Assembly (NCBI RefSeq): GCF_023065955.2 | Contig: NW_026622908.1 | Span: 47,403,367 to 47,467,366 of the forward strand | Origin: Ursus arctos | Lineage: Eukaryota; Chordata; Mammalia; Carnivora; Ursidae | Length of the DNA: 64,000 bases | Direction: 5' to 3' | Shown: positions 11,271 through 21,760 of the stretch, one piece after another | Layout of the letters: every line of letters begins with the position of its first letter | Position numbering within the stretch: position 1 is the first letter of the stretch | The notes under the pieces: generated by a model | The model's input: the letters and a program-made list of their open reading frames with translations, nothing else | Database searches by the model: none | Told to the model about the DNA's origin: nothing | Made by a program: the position numbers and the translations under genes

Positions 11271-14200
11271 GCCCTTCCCCCGCCTCTCACAGAGCCCAGG
11301 GGACCCCGGCCTGATCCACGCTGCCCCCCCCCCCACCCCCGCTTCGCCGCCTTTCTCCTCGAAATCCCTTATTTTGTGGGGGGAGGGGCATGCAGTGATG
11401 ATCCAGGACCTTGGCCTCTTGCGATCCAGCGTGGATCTGTACGGACCTCTGCGAGAGCCCCAGACTCCCAGGGATAACCCCCACCCGGCCATGGAGGCCC
11501 CAAATTGGAGAAGGTCGTCCCTGCCCCCGGGGTTTGGGGATGCAGGCCTTGACCAAAGGAGCGCAGGGTTTTAGCCTGTGGGAAGCTCAGGAAAGGGCCC
11601 GTTCCGCGTTCGGTGGGGAGGGGCTGCAGAGCCATGTCCCCTATCTGGCCAGGCGGCCACGGGTACCCCCACCTCAGGGTGCTCAGCTGGCCTCTGCAGA
11701 ATAAAGACCATCCGCCAGCCTGCCGCAGAGGCAACAGCGCATGCTGGGGGAGGGGCTGGCACTGCCAGGCTGAGTGCAACCAGCCTCCCTCAGCCTGTCT
11801 GCCCACCTTGGTGGGGAGGGGTCCCTAAGAGTCTGGCCCGGACAGGAGGGGGCAACAGTGGGCCCAGCCCCCACCAGGTCACCCCTCCTGGGAGAATTTG
11901 CCTCCTGACTTCCTGCGGCACAGATGTACTGGCTTCTGCAGGGGGAGTTGGGGGCCTGGGTGCTGCAGTGATTGCAGGGTGCAGGGAGACTCCGTGGGCT
12001 GGAGGAGAGAGGTGGCAGGGTCTAATGTGGCGCCCACAGTGTTGCGGTGCAGCTTGGAGTGGATGTGGGGTGCTGCAGGCTAGGGGAGCCGTGATCTGCT
12101 GCACCCCCTGCCCTGGGGGTCTTAGTGGAGGTGGGAGGGTCCATGCACTCCCCGCTGCCTCCCTCAGACCTTGCTCCAAGGGCAGTTCAGCAAAGGAGCA
12201 TAGCATCCAGTGCCCCCACCCTGCTCAGGGAGGACAGATGTCCCAGGAATTCACTCCTCAGATGCTTAATAAGCACCTGCCCGGTAGGGCAGATCATGTG
12301 ACCAGAAGCTGGGAGTTCATCCTGAAGTCTGACTGAATACCTCCCACTGCAGTCAGCCAAGGGCTCCTGGAGAGTTGCTGGGCAGGTTCTAGTCCCCTGC
12401 TGCCCTCAGCCCCCCCGGAAGGCTCCTGTGCCCCAGAGGCTGCCCCCAGGAACAGCGGCTTCCGTGCACACAGATGCAGAAAGATGGTGGAAGTCATCCT
12501 CTGCTCCAGAACCCTACCCAGCATCCTCTCCTCTCCAGCTGAGGCTGACCTTGGGGCCCAGATGTTTCAACTGGACAGAGGGCCCAAGGGGGCGTGGAAG
12601 CCAGAGGGTATCATGGCTGCGTCTCCAGAGGGTGCAGCTCAGAGGGAAAGGAGAGGAAGGAGCCAAAAGCCACAGCGAGAGGGACATGGGTCGGATTCTG
12701 GCCACCAGGACCGCATGGGCTGAGTCCGCCTCTGCCTGGACCGCTCCAGGCAGTGACCGGTAGATGTCCCGGGGTGGCCCCGGTGTGTAGCATGGGGGGA
12801 CGGTGACCAGAAGTCCTGCAGATCAGTAGGGCTAGAACAAGCCAGGCAGGAACAGAGGAAACCTAGATGCATAGGGTCCTGAGCGTGCCCTTCTAAGGAC
12901 CCATGTGCCGAGACCTCCTACCGCAGGCTCTGCCCAGACCCCTGTGAGCCGAGGGCACAGCCCCCCCACCACTGTCTCCCAGGCCCATGGCCTCCCCACA
13001 CCAAGTTGGCTCTGCTTGGCCTTGCCATTGGCGCCTCCGGGACAGAGTGAAGGCCAGCTTGGGCCCTGTTTCATTCAGCCCGGGGAGATGAGGCGGGAAC
13101 GGGTGAGAGCCTTTGGGGATCCCTGATGAGAGAAGATGAGCGGAAAATGAACTGAGTAGGTGTGAGCCACCTACCAGTCTCTAGGATCCTGGCCTCTCTG
13201 TGCAGTAGTTTCTGTCTCCAGAGGTGCCCCCTTGGGTCACAGTGAGCTGGACATCTCAGCATTGTGGGGGCCCCCACTGCCAGATCCTCCCCAGGGCCTG
13301 CCTCTGTGTGCCAGGTCCCACTCGAGCCGGAAACCCCACTCTGAGTGAGAGCCGCAGCCCGCCCATGGCTGATGGTCCTGACCGTTGTCTCTGGAGCTCA
13401 CTACGAGTTCCCCAGTAGGTGCTGAGCAGAAGGCCTTGGTGAAGATGCCGTCAGATGGCGTTTTCTGGCCATGCGTGCCTTGCTCAGGGACCTGTGCCGG
13501 GGAGCCAACAGTGTGAAGAGGTCTTGGAGCTGGCCCCTGGGGTTTGGGTGCCCCGGATCTGGGGGAATTCAGCATGCAGAGTATGCGGGTGGCTGCACCC
13601 AGTGACCACACTTGCGCACACACGTCCGCATGTGAGTAGTTGCGTGAGGGGCTGGCGTGCCTCGTGGGAAAGAGGTGAGCCGACGGTGTGTGGACAGCTT
13701 GCGCAGGGGCACGTCCTGGCATGCACAGCAGGACACAGAAGCCAGGCCGCGCTGTGAATGTGGCCTTCCAGGGAAAGGGGGGCTGCCTGCTGCCTCCCAG
13801 GCCGTGCCCAGCCAGGTGCGAGGGAGCCTCTGGCCCTTGGACTTGGAACAGCCGAGTCTCCTCAGCAGCGAGCCCTTTGATGGGGGCATATGGGGTTGTG
13901 CCTCCGTCCCACTGGCACCCGGGCTCTGGAACAGCAGACGATAGGTACTGTTTCCCCTCCGTTCCCAAGAATGAGGTCCGGGCTGAGCCTGGAGTGGGTC
14001 CTTGAAATCACAGAAGCCCAAGACCCTACGATATCTGTTTCCTCTGTGCCCACCTGACCTGTTCTAGCCCCACTCATCTGCTCAAGACTGTCCTAAGCTT
14101 CCCCACCCCCGCCAGAGCTCTGCCCGCCCCATCCTCACAGCAGGTGAGGGTCTGCCCCCAGGAGCTTTAGATCTAGGAGGCCCTGGGGGTGAGGCTGCAC

Positions 14201-14537
14201 TCTCAGGAGGCCAGCTCAGTGCAAGAGGTCTCCTGCAGGAGGCGCATTTGGGCCAGACCTTGGCCACTGGAGAAGGCTTCCCGGAAGGTGGGAATAAGGG
14301 AGCCTGTGCGCCTGGGTGCTCATGGCAAGCAAGGAGGATTGGGACCAGGTGGAGGAGGGGGGGTGGTGGTGGAATGTCACGCCTGGGCTTTGGGGCTCAT
14401 GGGGACCTGGCCCAGGGTCATCCCAGGCCCCAACTACTGGGCACCTGCAGGAAGCAAGGAGTGGGCCCTGCCGTTCTGCAGAGCCAGCCTGCTCCGTGGC
14501 TGTGCCGCAGGAGCAGTGGTTGCCTGGCACCTCTGTG

Positions 14538-14551
14538 GTTGCCATGGCAAC
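14538..14551. promoter_or_regulatory. Perfect palindromic RFX X-box in DUSP8 intron 1
   Basis: GTTGCCATGGCAAC is a perfect 14-bp palindrome and fits the RFX-family X-box consensus (GTNRCC N0-3 RGYAAC). It is followed within 80 bp by homeodomain-like 'ctaatgag' and 'gttaatag' and a SOX-like 'aacaat', which together look like an enhancer core in otherwise GC-rich intron. Activity is inferred. Confidence 0.6.
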
Positions 14552-15159
14552 GACGGAGGTGCTAACTTGCTAATGAGTCCCCCTCGGGCTGCAAATAACA
14601 ATACTATAGCGGTTAATAGGGCCAAGCTGGAGAGTTCCTTGTGGGAGGTGGGGCTGAGACCAGGTACTGGGCCCGGGAGCCTAGCAGCCCACCCCTCCAG
14701 CCCCCGCCCCTGTCCTGCAGCCCTGCAGCCCAGCTCGGCTCTTCCCCACCCTCATCCTGAGCCTACCTCCCTGCCTGTCCTGCAGCCTGGACTCCCATCT
14801 GTGGAGCGGGTGCCCCTCCATACCCCAGCTCCTCTCCTGGCCAGTTAAGGACCCGAGGACAGTGTTTCCGCCCATCGGCTGCGGGGAGGGCAAAGGACCT
14901 CTCTCCCAGCCCCTTCCCTTGTCCCTGCACTGAAGTTCTATTTGGCTTCTGTTGCTTTAGGTGGGAAGCAGTCTGCCCTCACCGAACTGATGAGGACCTT
15001 GAGTGCACCTGGGCATGCACCCAAGGGCAGGAGGCTGGTGGGAGGGGGCCTGGCAGCTGCAGCCTGGCTGCCACAGTCTTGACAAGATGCACGTTAGAAC
15101 TCAGAAGCTTCTCAAAACACCTCATAGGGGAATCGAATTGGGGACCCCTCTCTACACAG

Positions 15160-15290
15160 GCTGGGACCACCCCTCAGCAGACAGGGCCCCCTCAGCAGGT
15201 GAGGACCCCCAGGCAGCTGGGGAACCCCCTCCACAGACAGGACCCCCCAGCCAGTGAAGACCCCCCTCAGCGTGTGGGGTACCCCTTTTG
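15160..15290. repeat. Degenerate C-rich minisatellite in DUSP8 intron 1
   Basis: Roughly 28-bp imperfect units of the type 'cagacaggaccccccagc...gtgaagaccccc' recur about four times. Frames through it give Pro/Gln-rich chance peptides. Confidence 0.6.
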
Positions 15291-17072
15291 GCAGAGGGGC
15301 TCTTTTGCTGTCGACCTTGTTTGGTATGGCCCTCAGAAGGGACAGCAGCCCCAGCTGCACCCCAGGCCTCACCCCCACCCTGGAGGAGCCTGGGCACCTG
15401 CCTGGGGAGCAGGGTGTCTGTGAATGGGATCCCAAGGCCCCACCCACTGGCCAGGGCCATCCTGGGCACTTCCCTTTGGGCCAGCTCCGGTGGCTCAGCC
15501 TAAGGCTGCCCTTGGCCAGCAGACACGGTCTACACCTGCCTGGCACCTAGTTCTCTGTGAATTTTGCCACCCCCACCACCAGCCTGGGAGCTCACTGGAA
15601 GTGTGACAGATGTCCGCAGGGGGCCTCACCCCAACACCATCTGCAGCGGCAGGCTGGGGGCTTGCTGACGGGCCGCCCTCCGGCATCTGCCCCCCAGCCT
15701 CTCCCGTGCCTGAGCCAGGCGGGGCTGCGGTGGCGGGAGGACCCCGACTGAATGGCAGTGGTAGAGGCCTTGGGCCTGCCCAGTCTCGGTGGTGTGACCT
15801 AAGGCCGGCCCCGCCCCTTCCCCAAGCCTCAGTCTCCCCAGCTCCAACGAGAACTCATCACCCTCCTACTATGCGCCTCTTGGTGGGCTGGAGGCTCAGT
15901 GGGCCTAAGAAACGTCAGTCCTGGCAGGCGGCAGGGCAGGTGGGGTGGGGGGTATGTAGCACCAAACCCACAAGAGGGTTCTCTGCCCCGGGATCAGGGG
16001 TCCCCCATCCGCATCCACCTCCTACTTCCTCCACACACCCCGCAGCCTCGGGGCCCCTACAGGCCATGCTGAGAGTCCCCGCACCCCCAAGAGCCCTACA
16101 TCTGGGTCACCTACTTTACCTCTCATCCTCGGGCACCACCCATCCCACCCCATCCTGGGACCTACCAGCCCCTAGAAGGGTCCCCCTAGACCTCAGGCCT
16201 TCGCTGTGCCTGGCACACCCTGCCACACTGCCCACTCCATTCTGTGAGCGTGTGACCCCCTCCTGCAGGGAGCCAGAACTGGCCCCAGACCCTTTGTGCA
16301 GCAGGCACGCCGCACGCACTGAAGCCAGGCTGCAGGACTGGGACAATGGCAGCAGCAGCAGGGGAGCCTGCCTCCACACCCCAGACCCCTCCAGCACCCC
16401 GCCCCGGGCGCCTGCCCGAGGAGCCCAGCACCCTGTGGTGGCAGCCCCGACCCCCCTTCCTCCGGGTCCAGATGGTCAGCTTAGGGAATGATTGTGCTGG
16501 GTGGGGCTGGAGGGGGCCGTGTTCTGGGGCAGGGAGCAGGGTCTGGGCCCTGCCTCCCCTGGAGTTCTGGAGAATAAGACGTGCGGGCCAGAGATGGGGA
16601 ACGTCTGCATCCAGCGATGGGCTGACAGAAGCCTCGGGGGCAGAACGAAGGGTTCCGGATTGAGCGAGTGTCCCTGAGCCCAAGGGCCCAGAGTGCCTGT
16701 CCAGCCCAGTGCAAGCCCTGAGACCCTTCCCTCTGTGGTCCCCCATTTGCCTTGCTGTGTCCCACTGAGAGGTTATCACCGAGAGCTGCACAGTGCGGGG
16801 CTGGATGAGACCATTCATGAGCGCTCTCCACGTCCAGTGGGTCACAGTCCTTGCTTACCTCAGCTGTCGGGGACTTGACTTCCGTAGAGCCAGAGGGGCT
16901 GCCGATTTACCCCAAGGGAGGAAGGGCCCCCTTGGGTGCCTGCCAGGCTCAAACGTTCCAGTGCCCTTGGGTCCCACCATGGGCCCTTCTGAGGTTGGCC
17001 CTGCCTGGGGAGCTGGCCAGGTGCCCACCCCGGGGGCCTGCAGCCCTGCTGACCATCTGCCTCTCCCTGCAG

Positions 17073-17181
17073 GTCTGGCACCATGCCCGGTCCCTCCGAA
17101 CTCTAGGCCACAGCCCCGGCCTGCAGAGCAGCCCCTGTTCACTTCAGGGCCCACCCCTTCCCCACTGCCCACTGCCCCACC
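17073..17181 (+). other. DUSP8: DUSP8 exon 2, 5' UTR part, with a uORF
   Basis: Begins after the acceptor at 17072 and runs to the start codon. It contains an upstream ATG at 17083 in a good context (gcaccATGc) that opens a 7-codon frame (MPGPSEL) closed by TAG at 17104-17106, 75 bases before the main ATG. Together with the exon 1 uORF this suggests translational restraint of DUSP8. Confidence 0.7.
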
Positions 17182-17412
17182 ATGGCTGGGGACCGGCTCC
17201 CTCGGAAGGTGATGGATGCCAAGAAGCTGGCCAGCCTCCTGCGGGGCGGACCTGGGGGACCCCTGGTCATCGACAGCCGCTCTTTTGTGGAGTACAACAG
17301 CTGGCACGTGCTCAGCTCCGTCAACATCTGTTGCTCCAAGCTGGTGAAGCGACGGCTGCAGCAGGGCAAGGTGACCATCGCTGAGCTCATCCAGCCAGCC
17401 GTGCGCGGCCAG
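17182..17412 (+). CDS. DUSP8: DUSP8 coding exon 2 (residues 1-77)
   Basis: Starts MAGDRLPRKVMDAKKLASLL in a good Kozak context (ccaccATGg) and ends VRGQ at a CAG|GTACCC donor, phase 0. It encodes the first half of the rhodanese-like domain, including VIDSRSFVEYN and the basic patch KLVKRRLQQGK that in MAP-kinase phosphatases docks the acidic groove of p38/JNK. I chose this ATG because it matches the family start and follows the uORF stop without overlap. Confidence 0.97.
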
Positions 17413-19076
17413 GTACCCGGCCCCTGCCACCCACACCCTGTCCCTGGTCCCCGCCCAGGCACCCATCACTTCCAGGGCCAAGGGCAGAGCTCCTCGGCCA
17501 GGTACACAGGGGCCGTCTGCTTGGGCAGCCGCCCCATCCTCTGCCTTCAAACCCAAACTGAGCTCCTAGGGTCAGAATGTTCTGAGCTGGTCCACACCTT
17601 GGGCATCATAGGCAGCTCCCACCCCCCTCCCTGAGCTTCCTCTTAGGGTGCACAGATGCCCCTCCCCAGGGAGGCCCTCTGCTGATAACATCTCCCCAGA
17701 TACGATTCATCACCCCTCCCGCCCAGAGCCTGCTGACCCTGTCTGGGTCCTCACTCAGCCCCTGGGTAGAGGTCTCCCCACATAAGATGGGGCAGTGTCC
17801 CTGGGGCCCAGCCCAGGGCTCAGAGGGGGGGCACAGGGGTGGGCTGGAGGCACAGAGGGGCAGTGCAGCGGGATGGCAGCTGGTCAGGCACACACCGAGT
17901 GCTGTGAGAACCCAGAGGAAGACAGGAGGGGGGCCAAGAGGCTTATGCTGAGCCGTCGTGTGCCCAGCCCCCCAGTTCTTTCCCCTAGAGTTCTGAATGA
18001 CCCAGAATTCTCTCTGTGCGCCTCCCCCCAGAATGTCCCAGGTCACCTGCCGAGGACAGTCCTGTCTCTGTTAGCCTGGAGCATCAAGTCCAGCACTGGG
18101 AGGGACCACTGGCCCTGTGACCTGGGAAGGTGGGGGCACCTCCAGTGGGGGGAGTGACATGGACAGCAGCCTGGAGCTGGGGAGGGGTCTTGGTCACAGG
18201 CCCTGTGCCAGCAGAGCTGGATGTGAGAGGACGCAGGTGGCACAGCCACTTGTGGGGAGTCCCCCCCCAAGGCCAGAACCAGCTCCCTGCAGCCTCAATG
18301 AGGGGAATCCGGTGATTAATCACCCCCAGCGAGGACTCCCTGCCAGAGCGCAATCCCATTGGCTGCTGGTGACATCATCCGGCCCAGGGTTGGCGGCTCA
18401 GCTGGCTTAGGGGCTGAGTGTGCTTGGGGGGCAGGGCATTAGCCACTCGAGCAAAAGCTGCTCAGCATCTGGTCCCAAGGCTGGGCATTCAGGATGGGAG
18501 GAGGGCGGCGGAACCCCAGCCTCTAGCTGCCTCCTGAATTAAGGGGGACTCTTGCAGCAGCCCCCACTTTTCCCATCACTTGCTGGGGAATTGCCCAGAC
18601 CCAAAGTCACCCCACCCTCAGAAGCCCCAAAACGTGCCTCCCGGTGCCCCAGGGGATGGTTTTCCCTTTGCCTCAGCCACCCTGACAGCATCTGTACATT
18701 CCCATCACTGTGGCACCCGTGTGTGTGCCCAGGGAGCCTGTTACATTCACCTGCACGTCCTCCATGGGGGCCTGGCCCACAGTGAAGGCCCCCAGTGTCG
18801 GTTCCCTTAGCGTGAGGGCGTGGCACTAGGAGGAGCGTGCCCATGTCTGCCTGCTCTGAGGGCTTGCCTGTGTGACTGTGGGCGTTTGCACCCGTCCAGG
18901 TGTGAGCTGTGAGGTGGGCGGGTGGGTGGGTGAGAGCCTGCCCTCCCCTCCAGGCAGCAAGGTGCCAGGAGCCCCTCCCTGCCATAGCCTGACCCGTTGC
19001 AGTGGGTGGCAGCAGGGGATGGGGGCATCTGGCAGGTGCCCAGCAGTGCCCTGACCTCTGCCCTTACGGCCTCCAG
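17413..19076 (+). other. DUSP8: DUSP8 intron 2
   Basis: GT-AG intron with acceptor 'cctccag' ending 19076. No exon is supported inside. The segment 18290-18400 is regulatory-looking: a perfect palindrome at 18311-18324, an inverted CCAAT (18359-18363) and an ATF/Jun-type TGACATCA (18370-18377). Confidence 0.85.
18311..18377. promoter_or_regulatory. Candidate intronic regulatory module
   Basis: GGTGATTAATCACC (18311-18324) is a perfect palindrome with an ATTA/TAAT core, as bound by homeodomain dimers. CCCATTGGCTGC (inverted CCAAT) and GGTGACATCATCC (ATF/Jun-type) follow within 55 bp. No TATA or exon is attached, so it could be an enhancer or a minor promoter. Confidence 0.5.
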
Positions 19077-19215
19077 GTGGAGGCCACGGAGCCACAGGAC
19101 GTGGTAGTCTATGACCAGAGCACACGGGACGCCAGCGTGCTGGCTGCTGACAGCTTCCTCTCCATCCTGCTCAGCAAGCTGGACGGCTGCTTCGACAGCG
19201 TGGCCATCCTCACGG
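19077..19215 (+). CDS. DUSP8: DUSP8 coding exon 3 (residues 78-123, plus 1 base)
   Basis: Opens VEATEPQDVVVYDQSTRD and ends FDSVAILT plus the first base of a Gly codon at an ACGG|GTGAGC donor. It completes the middle of the rhodanese-like domain. Length 139 bp; the reading phase agrees with both neighbouring exons. Confidence 0.97.
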
Positions 19216-19784
19216 GTGAGCTCCAGATAGACCTGGGGCAGGGGGCTCTGGGGCGCCCTCTCCTCCCTTCCTCTCTGTCCTCACTGTGAGCTTAGCTATG
19301 GGAAGGGGGGTAGCCAGAGAGTCAGGCTCTGGATCCACCTTTGCTCTCTTCCCTGAGCCCAGAGACCAGCAGGAATTGGGGCAATGTTGGGTGGGGTGTC
19401 TCAGTATCTGGAGTTCTCCGAGGCTCCATTGTCCCCTCCCCTGGACCCCCACACTTCAGAGCCCCCTCCAACATGGGCCACCCCACTACTAGCAGGTGAA
19501 GAAGTAGGTAGGAGGAAACCCCTAAATGTCATTTGTGGCCGGGGAGGAGGGCAGGGATCTGGGCAAAGATGTGTCCCTGCCCCTGCAGCTGTCTGAGAGA
19601 GGGGGCAGAGCCCCATCCTCCGCAAACCCCAATCCAGCAGAACTGGTCCCAGACGGAGCATGCCTCTGAATGCTGCAGCCCGCACAGGATGCCCGACCCC
19701 TGCCTGGGGCCAGCAGAGGTCCCTGGAGGGCTTCCTGTTCCCCAGACGCAGCCCAGGCAGCCTGGAGGCTGGGAAGCCCCCTGT

Positions 19785-19787
<3 letters not shown>

Positions 19788-19822
<35 letters not shown>

Positions 19823-19843
19823 ACGCACACGCACGCGCGCACA
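19788..19843. repeat. (CA)n grading into CACG/CGCG microsatellite
   Basis: Alternating purine-pyrimidine tract of about 56 bp: pure CA then 'cgcacacgcacacgcacacg' and 'gcacgcgcgcaca'. Such tracts can adopt Z-DNA and are usually length-polymorphic. Confidence 0.95.
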
Positions 19844-21284
19844 GGCTTCTTGAGGATTCCTTCCTCCTGTACGTGGGGGCTGAGCACTTCTGTAGAACCC
19901 ACCTCCCAGAGGTGGCCCAGGTCCCAGGGCGGCGGGAGCTGGCCTGTCCCAGGGTGGTGCCCTTGTGGGTGCTCCTGCCCTGGCCTCTTCATGCCAGGGG
20001 CCATGGCAGGCGGGCGGAGGATGGAGAGGGCTGAAGGTGTCAGCAGCCCCCTCCTCGGTGTACGTTCACCACGTCTGCCCTGAGCAGCCCCTTACGTGCG
20101 GGCACGCCGTGGCACTGGGCTGGCCTTTGGCGCTGGTGTCCAGTGGGGGCGTGGACCCTCACCACAGCCTGTGGGAGGCTTCCTGGTGGGTCTGCATCGC
20201 GTGCCGGTGCGCGTGCTGCCGTCCACACACGGGTCTGGGTCTGTGCGGTCAGAGGGCACCTGCATCTGTGTGGCTCTGGGAGGCTGGTGATCGGTGCTTG
20301 CTTGGGGAGGTGGGAGGTGGGGCTTGCGTGCCTGTGTGTGAACTCTGGGAACCGGAGGCTGCAGAATTTCAGACTCTCTGATTCAGCCACTGCCCCCTGG
20401 GCTCAGTTTGGGGGCTGAGTGGGTAGGGAGAAGAAGGAGAGAGGACAGAGGCTCTGGTCTTTTTAGCGGGTGTCCTGGGCAGAACAGGAGCCCAGCCAGG
20501 AACCCCAGTGTGTGTGTGTTTGCACGCACACACATGCTCTCTAGTCAGGAGTGGGAGCCACCAGGCCTTCTGGGAGTCTGAGAAACAGGTCCCAGAGCAG
20601 AGCCCTCCCTTACTCCCAGGCTGCCCAGGAAAGCCCAGAACCTCTAACGCCTGTCTCCTCTGGAGGCTGGGGCTCGTCACCCAGCATGCAGTGGGGCAGG
20701 CCTAGGCTGGGATGTACCAGGAGGGCTCACCTGGGACCTGGCCGTGCCCCACTTGGTTCGCTAAACTCTTGGGGCTGCCGCCTGCTCTTTCTTCCCTGCC
20801 TGCCCCTCCCTGCGAGGTTAGAGTATTTGCTCCCATTTCCCTGAGGGCCAAGCCAGGCAGAAGTCATGACCCACCGCAGTCTGAGAAGGGCTCATAGTGG
20901 CACCAAATCAGGACCCAGACAGCCTCCGAGCCTGGCCCACAGCTCCCACCCCTAAGGCGAGCACAGCCCCTGAACCGGTGAGAATGGGAAGGCCAGGTTG
21001 AGTGGGACAGAGGGATGCTGCCCCGCCAGAAAGGGGAAGTGACATTCCAGGATCACTAGCACAGGGGGAGGGGGCTCAGCGAGGCCAGAAAGGGAGAAGC
21101 CCACCCCTCCGTGGGTGGGGCTGAGGAGCGCCAGGAGGATGTCACGGCTGGAGGGCAGACAGATCCCTCTCGGTGACAGGGGAGGGTTGCGGAAGCAGGA
21201 GAGGGCAGTGGGGCAGGCGCGCTGGGGTCCGGAACCAGCTGCTGTGACCGCTGCCTCCTTCCCCCCCAACCCCTCCAGCTGCTT

Positions 21285-21760
21285 GGCTGTGACGTCCAGT
21301 GGGGCGGGGACGGAAAGGGAGTCTGGCCCTTTAAGCGGCGGGCGGCCCTCGCCCGGTCCGCGTTGCTGCGGAATGCGGGCTGGTGATGTCCCCGTGCCGG
21401 GTCGGTGCGCCCCCGCGGCCCGACCCCGGACGCGCCGCCCTCGGACCCTGGCCAGAGACAGCGGCAGGAGCGGCCCCTGCGCGGAGGGTGCGCGGAGGGT
21501 ACGCGGAGGGAGGGTGGCAGGTGCGGACCCTGCCCGGGGCTCGGGGACCGCGGCGGCGCAGAGGGGGCTGCGGGGTGCGCCGCCGGCATGTGGGTGGGAG
21601 AGCGCCTGGTGGGAGCCGCGGGCGGGGGCAGTGGCCGGACCGGTGCCCGTGGAGTCGGTGGGGTCGGTGGCCTCGGTGCGTCCTGGGCAGGAGCTTTTGT
21701 GCGAATCCGGGATTCCATTGTGCGTCGCAGCGAGCTGTGAAGCTGTGAGGCAGAGGGAGG
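21285..21760 (+). promoter_or_regulatory. DUSP8: CpG island in DUSP8 intron 3, candidate alternative promoter
   Basis: CG-dense stretch with a half-CRE TGACGTCC (about 21290), a GC box 'ggggcggggacgg' (about 21301), and 'ggccctttaagcggc', echoing 'gtccctttaagagcc' in the main promoter (about 10526). A transcript starting here would lack exons 2-3, that is, most of the MAPK-docking domain; the next in-frame ATG is M147 in exon 4. No first exon or donor is proven. Confidence 0.5.

Larger units (their letters stand above)
11102..17072 (+). other. DUSP8: DUSP8 intron 1
   Basis: Runs from the GTGAGC donor to a strong acceptor (polypyrimidine tract then 'ctctccctgcag' ending 17072). It holds no supported exon. 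Notable contents are a degenerate minisatellite at 15160-15290 and an RFX-type palindrome with an AT-rich neighbourhood at 14538-14630. Confidence 0.65.

Noticed and set aside
10541..11574. Long frames on both strands around DUSP8 exon 1 (228 to 297 codons)
   Set aside because: Arg/Pro/Ala-rich compositional frames across a CpG island, crossing the splice donor at 11101; the real start is in exon 2.
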